DNA of 64,000 nucleotides from the NCBI GenBank assembly GCA_958369225.1, contig CATXID010000004.1, positions 62,001 to 126,000 of the forward strand, written 5' to 3'. Under the pieces are notes generated by a model. The model saw only the letters and a program-made list of their open reading frames with translations. It ran no database searches and had not been told where the DNA came from. The stretch comes from an uncultured Collinsella sp. GTDB lineage: Bacteria; Actinomycetota; Coriobacteriia; Coriobacteriales; Coriobacteriaceae. Below are positions 59,786 through 64,000 of the stretch, piece by piece (position 1 is the stretch's first letter; each line of letters starts with the position of its first letter). The position numbers and the translations under genes were made by a program.

Positions 59786-60424
59786 GTGGCTAACGAGAGC
59801 AATAAGGAACTGACGAGTGTTTGGACGCCCGCTAACATCGTGACGTGCGTGCGCATCGTCTTTATTCCGGTGTTCATGATCGTGTCGGCGCTGTCTCACA
59901 CGAGCGTTGCCGGTACGGATTGGAGCACCTTCGACGGCCCGCTTGCCGCCGCCGCCTTTATTCTGTACGTCATCCTGTCGTGCACAGATAAGGTTGATGG
60001 CTACCTGGCTCGTTCGCGCAACGAGATCACCGATTTCGGCAAGTTCTTGGATCCCATCGCCGATAAGTTGCTCGTGTTCTCGGCCCTGCTGCTGTTCTTG
60101 GACTTTGGTGCCGTAACCGTGTGGTCGGTGTTCATCATCCTGTTCCGCGAGCTGCTGGTGAGCGCCCTGCGCATGGTTGCGAGTGCGGCCGGTGTGGTCG
60201 TTGCGGCCGATAAGCTCGGAAAGTACAAGACGGCGACTACGATGGTTTCCATCTGCGGTTATCTGTGCGTCTTTGCGATGGCCGGCTTGCATCTTGGCCC
60301 GGTGGCGCTGACGCTCGGCATCTACTCGGTGTCGCGCTTCCTGTACGCCGTGGCCGTTATCTTGACCGTTATCTCTGGCGCTCAGTACTTCTGGAACTGC
60401 CGCAAGATCGTCTTTTCGGTCTAG
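59786..60424 (+). CDS. pgsA: CDP-diacylglycerol-glycerol-3-phosphate 3-phosphatidyltransferase
   Basis: 212 residues, membrane protein. It makes phosphatidylglycerophosphate from the CdsA product. The CDP-alcohol phosphotransferase motif is CTDKVDGYLARSRNEITDFGKFLDPIADK, with all Asp and the AR in place. GTG 59786 follows AGGAGAG. The rimO-pgsA-cinA-recA order is widespread in Gram-positives. Other CDP-alcohol transferases share the motif, so the exact product is inferred from this context. Confidence 0.94.
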   Translation: MANESNKELTSVWTPANIVTCVRIVFIPVFMIVSALSHTSVAGTDWSTFDGPLAAAAFILYVILSCTDKVDGYLARSRNEITDFGKFLDPIADKLLVFSALLLFLDFGAVTVWSVFIILFRELLVSALRMVASAAGVVVAADKLGKYKTATTMVSICGYLCVFAMAGLHLGPVALTLGIYSVSRFLYAVAVILTVISGAQYFWNCRKIVFSV

Positions 60425-60436
60425 GTCCTGGTAGGC

Positions 60437-60967
60437 ATGACGGAATCATTTGAGCAGATTGCCACGCACAATGAAGAGCTCGCACGCGATATTGTCGAGC
60501 GTGCAACCGTTCGTGGTGTGACGGTTTCGACGGCTGAATCTCTGACAGCGGGTATGATTGCCTCGACGATCGCCGATATCCCGGGTGCCTCAGCGGTGCT
60601 GCGCGGCGGTGCGGTGACGTACTGCGACGAGATTAAGCATCGCGTACTCGGCGTTGAGCAAGAGACGCTTGACCGCTATACCGCGGTGTCGTATCAGACG
60701 GCGCGCGAGATGGCTGCCGGTTCGCTGGAGCTGTATCAGAGCGATATTGCCGTGAGCGCGACGGGCTATGCCGGCCCCGGTGGAGGGACCGAGGACGATC
60801 CGGCTGGCACTTTTTATATTGGCTGGGCGTATCGTTCGGCCGACGGGGGAGTGCCGGTGGTGGACTCCATTCGTTGTCACTATGAGGGCGATCGTTCGTG
60901 TGTTCGTGCCCTTGCGGTCGCGGAGGCGCTGGGTCGCATTGTCTGCGTGATCCATTCTATGGAATAG
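60437..60967 (+). CDS. cinA: CinA C-terminal domain protein (NMN amidohydrolase type)
   Basis: 176 residues, the stand-alone C-terminal domain (PncC-like). It deamidates nicotinamide mononucleotide; in competent streptococci full CinA is co-expressed with RecA. STAESLTAGMIASTI, the VLRGGAVTYCDEIK segment and SATGYAGPGGG are active-site motifs. ATG 60437 is 12 bp after pgsA. A GC-rich hairpin follows the stop. Confidence 0.93.
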   Translation: MTESFEQIATHNEELARDIVERATVRGVTVSTAESLTAGMIASTIADIPGASAVLRGGAVTYCDEIKHRVLGVEQETLDRYTAVSYQTAREMAAGSLELYQSDIAVSATGYAGPGGGTEDDPAGTFYIGWAYRSADGGVPVVDSIRCHYEGDRSCVRALAVAEALGRIVCVIHSME

Positions 60968-60974
60968 ACGTGTT

Positions 60975-60998
60975 TTAAGGGGCCTCCGGGCCCCTTAA
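60975..60998 (+). terminator. hairpin after cinA
   Basis: A perfect stem TTAAGGGGCC-TCCG-GGCCCCTTAA. The tail (TTGTGG) is T-poor, so termination may be partial. The 26-bp repeat begins inside its 3' arm. Confidence 0.6.
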
Positions 60999-61022
60999 TT
61001 GTGGAGATAGGGACCTCTGGCG
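60997..61022. repeat. 26-bp dispersed repeat, copy 2
   Basis: Identical to 2610-2635, same orientation relative to the downstream competence/recombination gene. Confidence 0.85.
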
Positions 61023-61072
61023 AATTTGCTATTTGTTCAGGTAGTTGGCGTATTCTTTCTCGCCGCGCCTTG

Positions 61073-61135
61073 TTTGGTCCGCCTGTGGTCAAGTTTTTGG
61101 TCAGTGTTTGGTCGGCGTTTGGTTGGGTTTTGGAA
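61073..61135 (+). promoter_or_regulatory. six-unit TTTGGTC array upstream of recA
   Basis: Unit starts at 61073 (TTTGGTC), 61084 (TGTGGTC), 61096 (TTTGGTC), 61107 (TTTGGTC), 61118 (TTTGGTT) and 61129 (TTTGGAA): spacings 11, 12, 11, 11, 11. All units therefore face the same side of the helix. The array ends 30 bp before the recA -35; a second -10-like TATGAT lies at 61148-61153. Confidence 0.6.
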
Positions 61136-61165
61136 AGGTCGGCTGCATATGATTTATCTGAACGG

Positions 61166-61194
61166 TTGACCACGAACAGCCGTTCGTTTATTAT
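61166..61194 (+). promoter_or_regulatory. recA promoter
   Basis: TTGACC (61166-61171), a 17-bp spacer and TATTAT (61189-61194). The spacer is almost filled by the LexA-type box. Confidence 0.85.
61173..61186. promoter_or_regulatory. LexA (SOS) operator at recA
   Basis: CGAAC-AGCC-GTTCG, perfect half-sites of the Gram-positive/actinobacterial LexA box (GAAC-N4-GTTC), placed between -35 and -10 so bound LexA would block the promoter. Confidence 0.88.
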
Positions 61195-61224
61195 CGATGC
61201 AGGTTGTTAAGAGGAGGGCTATTC

Positions 61225-62373
61225 ATGGCCAAGAATTCAGGTCCCGTACGTACCGTTCATGCTCGCACGACGGGTAAAGAGCGCGATGAGATGATCGCCA
61301 CCACCAAGGCCGAGATCGAGAAGAAATTCGGCCAGGGTTCCATCATGAGGTACGGCGACGGTGGTCCCGAGCTCGAGGTCGAGGCCATTCCCACGGGCGC
61401 CCTGGCCCTCGATGCCGCGCTGGGCATCGGCGGCGTGCCGCGTGGCCGTATCGTCGAGATTTACGGTCCCGAGTCCTCCGGTAAGACAACGCTTTCGCTC
61501 GAGATTTTGGCAGAGGCCCAGGCTATGGGCGGCGTCGTGGCATTTATCGATGCCGAGCACGCGCTCGATCCCACGTATGCCGCACGTATCGGCGTGGACA
61601 TCGATGAGGTCCTCATTTCCCAGCCCGATACGGGCGAGCAGGCGCTCGAGATCGTTGACATGCTTGTGCGCTCTGGCGCCATCGACGCCATCGTCGTCGA
61701 CTCTGTCGCCGCTTTGACCCCGCGTGCCGAGATCGAGGGCGAGATCGGCGATACTACGGTCGGCCTTCAAGCCCGTCTGATGAGCCAGGCGCTCCGTAAG
61801 CTCGCCGGCTCGCTCGCCAAATCTAAAACGACCTGCATCTTCATTAACCAGCTGCGCGAGAAGATCGGCGTCATGTTCGGCAACCCCGAGACCACGACGG
61901 GCGGCCGCGCCCTCAAGTTCTTCTCGTCGGTGCGCATCGATATTCGCCGCATCGACAGCATCAAGCTCAAGGACGAGGTCATCGGCAATCGTGTGCGTGC
62001 CAAGGTCGTTAAGAACAAGGTGGCGGCACCGTTCCGCTCTGCCGAGTTCGACATCATGTACGGCACGGGCATCTCTAAGGAGGGCTCGATTCTGGACATG
62101 GCCGTCGAGTGCGGTATCTGCAAAAAGATGGGCTCTTGGTTTGCTTACGGTGAGGACAAGCTCGGTAATGGACGCGAGGCCGCTAAGGCCTTCCTGCGCG
62201 AACACCCCGATTGTGCTGACGAGATCGAGCATAAGGTTCGCCTCGCCTGCGGCCTTGAATTCGATGACGACGCTCCGTCCGAGGTCGAGCTGACCGATCA
62301 GCCCGAAACTGAGGAGTTCGATGAGCTTTACGCCATCGATGGCTCCGCGATGCTCGATGATGATGACGAGTAG
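61225..62373 (+). CDS. recA: recombinase RecA
   Basis: 382 residues. It forms the strand-exchange filament on single-stranded DNA and triggers LexA self-cleavage. Walker A YGPESSGKTTL near residue 80, VIDAEHALDP-like FIDAEHALDP, the L1/L2 region with NQLREKIGVMFGNPETTTGG, and a long acidic C-terminus ending DDDDE. ATG 61225 is preferred (AGAGGAGGG upstream). Regulation: LexA box in the promoter plus the TTTGGTC array, suggesting both SOS and competence input. recX follows. Confidence 0.98.
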   Translation: MAKNSGPVRTVHARTTGKERDEMIATTKAEIEKKFGQGSIMRYGDGGPELEVEAIPTGALALDAALGIGGVPRGRIVEIYGPESSGKTTLSLEILAEAQAMGGVVAFIDAEHALDPTYAARIGVDIDEVLISQPDTGEQALEIVDMLVRSGAIDAIVVDSVAALTPRAEIEGEIGDTTVGLQARLMSQALRKLAGSLAKSKTTCIFINQLREKIGVMFGNPETTTGGRALKFFSSVRIDIRRIDSIKLKDEVIGNRVRAKVVKNKVAAPFRSAEFDIMYGTGISKEGSILDMAVECGICKKMGSWFAYGEDKLGNGREAAKAFLREHPDCADEIEHKVRLACGLEFDDDAPSEVELTDQPETEEFDELYAIDGSAMLDDDDE

Positions 62374-62384
62374 CGGATGCCCTC

Positions 62385-63077
62385 ATGTCGTATACGGTGA
62401 CCGAGGCAACGGTCGTCTTTCCCGATAAAAAGGCGGCCTCCTCGTTTTCGAGTGGGTATGCATCAAAAAAGCCTTGTGCACATATCGACTGTGAGCTCGA
62501 GGGCGGTTTTGAACGATCCATCTGGATTCCTGTTCGTGTCGCGCGCCTATTCCTTAAAAATCGCCCCGATCTTCCCTGCGATTGGGATGAGTTTCGCGAG
62601 GCGGTCCAGCTCATTGAGCGTAAATGCGCGCTTACCATGGTGACTGAGATGCTGTCGCGCCGCGACCATGCCACAGGTGAGGTCCGTGACAAGCTGGCTC
62701 GTTACGGATTTCGCCAGCCCGCAATTGATTTCGCCGTCCAGCGTGCCACTGAGTATCGCTTTTTAGATGAGACCCGCTTTTGTTCGTACTTTATCGAGGA
62801 ACGCAAACGACGCGGTTGGGGACAGCGCAAGATTGAGACCGAGCTCAAGCGCCGCCATGTTGTACTCGATGATATCCCCGGCTATCCCGAGGATTATTTT
62901 GCCGTGGAGGACGACTTGGCTCGCGCATCGGCTTTACTCGCGAAGCGTCGTGTTCCCGAGACACGTGGATTCGAAAAGCTCGTCCGGTTTTTGATGGGCA
63001 AGGGCTTTTCGTACCACATCGCCGCCGATGCCGTTAAGGCGCGTCTCGATGCTGAACGTGAGGAATGTGCAGTTTAG
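62385..63077 (+). CDS. recX: regulatory protein RecX
   Basis: 230 residues. RecX modulates RecA filament growth. C-terminal two-thirds consist of tandem three-helix RecX repeats (MLSRRDHATGEVRDKLARYGF, RFCSYFIEERKRRGWGQRKIETELKRR, FLMGKGFSYHIAADAVKARL); the N-terminal ~80 residues are variable. ATG 62385 is 11 bp after recA; the ribosome-binding site is weak, suggesting low translation coupled to recA. Confidence 0.92.
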   Translation: MSYTVTEATVVFPDKKAASSFSSGYASKKPCAHIDCELEGGFERSIWIPVRVARLFLKNRPDLPCDWDEFREAVQLIERKCALTMVTEMLSRRDHATGEVRDKLARYGFRQPAIDFAVQRATEYRFLDETRFCSYFIEERKRRGWGQRKIETELKRRHVVLDDIPGYPEDYFAVEDDLARASALLAKRRVPETRGFEKLVRFLMGKGFSYHIAADAVKARLDAEREECAV

Positions 63078-63150
63078 ACACATGCTAGAGGCATGCGTTT
63101 TGCGTACCAGCCGTTCACCGTGTTTTAGACGCCGTATCGGGTCCATTTAT

Positions 63151-63179
63151 TTGACAGTTGTTGCGGTTCAACGTACGAT
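63151..63179 (+). promoter_or_regulatory. rny promoter
   Basis: A consensus TTGACA (63151-63156), 17-bp spacer and TACGAT (63174-63179). It gives a ~160-nt leader before the RNase Y gene. Confidence 0.8.
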
Positions 63180-63208
63180 AAACACTGTCATTTGCTTTGT
63201 GATATGTG

Positions 63209-63308
63209 CTCATCTTTGATGAGTTTGTTTATATGTTTCATCTGTATCCGACCCGCATAAGCTGCGCCCATATTACTCAAATGTCGCGAGCCGTTCGCAA
63301 GGACGGTT
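63209..63308 (+). promoter_or_regulatory. rny leader hairpins
   Basis: CTCATC-TTT-GATGAG (63209-63223) followed by TTTGTTT, and AGCCGTTC-GCAA-GGACGGTT (63289-63308) with a GNRA-type loop and two wobble pairs. The first resembles a weak attenuator, the second lies just before the ribosome-binding site. There is no coding sequence in 63078-63346. Confidence 0.4.
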
Positions 63309-63346
63309 CGCTTTGTTGTGTAACGAATCCATAAAAAGGAGTGAGC

Positions 63347-64000
63347 ATGCCTATCATCGCAGCGCTCGTTGGCATCGTTTTGGGTGCCATCGCCGCCATT
63401 GCCTACATGCGCACCGCCAAGCAGGGTAGTCTTCACGAGGCCGACGAAAAGATTCAGTCGGCACACGCACAGGCTGAGTCCCTAATCGGTGATGCGAAGC
63501 GTCAGGCAGAGACCCTCAAAAAAGAGGCTCTGCTCGAGGCTAAAGAAGAGATCATCAAGAACAAGCAGGCTGCCGAGGCTGAGGACAAGCAGCGTAAGAA
63601 CGAGATTCGTACGCTCGAGAATCGCGTGATGCAGCGCGAGGAGTCCCTCGATCGCCGCAACGATGCCCTCGACAAGCGTGAGCATCAGTTGTCCAGCCAG
63701 GCTGGCCAGGTCGAGAAGCGTTCCCGCGAGCTTGAGGAGCTCTGTGCCAAGCAGACCTCGGAGCTCGAGCGCATCGCCGACCTGACCCGCGAGGACGCTC
63801 ACAAGGAGCTCCTCGACAAGGTTCGCGGCGAGGTTACCCACGAGGCCGCCACGATCATCCGAGAGTCCGAGCAGCAGGTTCGCGCCGAGTGCCACAAGAC
63901 CGCTCAGGAGATCCTGTCCCTGGCGATTCAGCGCTGCGCCGCCGATCACACCGCCGAGGTCACCGTTACCTCCGTGCACATTCCTTCCGATGACCTCAAA
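63347..64000 (+). CDS. rny: ribonuclease Y, 3' truncated by window
   Basis: 218 residues visible; the gene continues past the right edge. RNase Y is the membrane-anchored endoribonuclease initiating mRNA decay. N-terminal transmembrane helix (~3-20, IIAALVGIVLGAIAAIAYM), then a long charged coiled coil (~30-170; GDAKRQAETLKKEALLEAKEE) and the start of the KH domain region (AIQRCAADHTAEVTVTSVHIPSDDLK). The KH GxxG and HD domains lie outside. AAAAAGGAG precedes ATG 63347. Confidence 0.93.
   Translation, partial: MPIIAALVGIVLGAIAAIAYMRTAKQGSLHEADEKIQSAHAQAESLIGDAKRQAETLKKEALLEAKEEIIKNKQAAEAEDKQRKNEIRTLENRVMQREESLDRRNDALDKREHQLSSQAGQVEKRSRELEELCAKQTSELERIADLTREDAHKELLDKVRGEVTHEAATIIRESEQQVRAECHKTAQEILSLAIQRCAADHTAEVTVTSVHIPSDDLK

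Noticed and set aside
61073..61135. TTTGGTC array as a CRISPR or ordinary tandem repeat
   Set aside because: Units are 7 bp with 4-5 bp variable spacers, far too short for CRISPR, and the same pair precedes two other competence operons.
60998..61173. Small minus-strand peptides with similar sequence (PEVPISTI, ADQ...TKN) at both 26-bp repeat/array loci
   Set aside because: The peptide similarity follows from the shared 26-mer and the TTTGGTC units; spacing between them differs and no ribosome-binding site was seen. The DNA-level 11-bp periodicity explains it better, though a decayed coding repeat cannot be fully excluded.

Overview
The window looks like a chromosome segment of a Coriobacteriia gut actinobacterium, most probably Collinsella. 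The reasons are a GC-rich, strongly GC3-biased coding style with many GTG/TTG starts, an actinobacterial-type integration host factor (mIHF) next to gmk and rpoZ, a CGAAC-N4-GTTCG LexA-type operator at recA, and the combination of an AdhE fermentation enzyme with a complete MEP isoprenoid segment. The genus assignment is inferred from family knowledge, not from a database search. Almost everything is housekeeping and on the + strand; the exceptions are adhE with a small kinase gene (18527-22027) and rpmB, all on the - strand.

Layout. 1-1234 holds the 3' part of an Ig-like surface protein. 1383-8005 carries rplS, rnhB, yraN-comM-dprA, trmFO and a Xer recombinase. 8222-18349 is a dense translation/lipid block: rpsB-tsf, then pyrH-frr-uppS-cdsA-dxr-rseP-like-ispG-proS. 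18451-22860 has the adhE/kinase pair and a REP-associated (RAYT) transposase with perfect 34-bp inverted repeats. 22961-23149 is rpmB. 23601-28924 is the pyrimidine operon pyrR-B-C-K-D-F with an attenuator-like leader. 29164-31574 is mihF-gmk-rpoZ-thiI. 31788-35839 is comEA-comEC-holA. 35973-47829 runs rpsT, lepA, dus, hemW, two dnaJ-like genes, mtaB, phoH, ybeY, dgkA-like, era and recO. 47968-53592 holds rpsO, pnp, an acetyltransferase and RNase J. 53594-62373 and beyond is ftsK, a RodZ-like gene, yajQ, rimO, pgsA, cinA, recA and recX, ending in a truncated RNase Y gene at the right edge.

Most interesting signals. (1) A short direct-repeat operator, TTTGGTC/T repeated with an 11-bp (one helical turn) period, lies upstream of exactly three transcription units here: yraN-comM-dprA, comEA-comEC and recA. 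All three contain natural-transformation genes, and two of the sites share 20 identical bases about 75 bp before the start codon. I propose it as the operator of an uncharacterised competence regulon. At recA the array has six units and lies just upstream of a promoter with an embedded LexA box. (2) Two copies of a long, highly structured stem-loop element with conserved internal loops and compensated base changes flank an AT-richer acetyltransferase gene in inverted orientation between pnp and rnj. (3) Unusual protein architectures: a membrane-anchored DnaJ lacking the second substrate domain, a site-2 protease with an inserted winged-helix-like segment, and a RodZ-like protein with a long Arg/Gly-rich linker. 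No rRNA, tRNA or CRISPR array was recognised.
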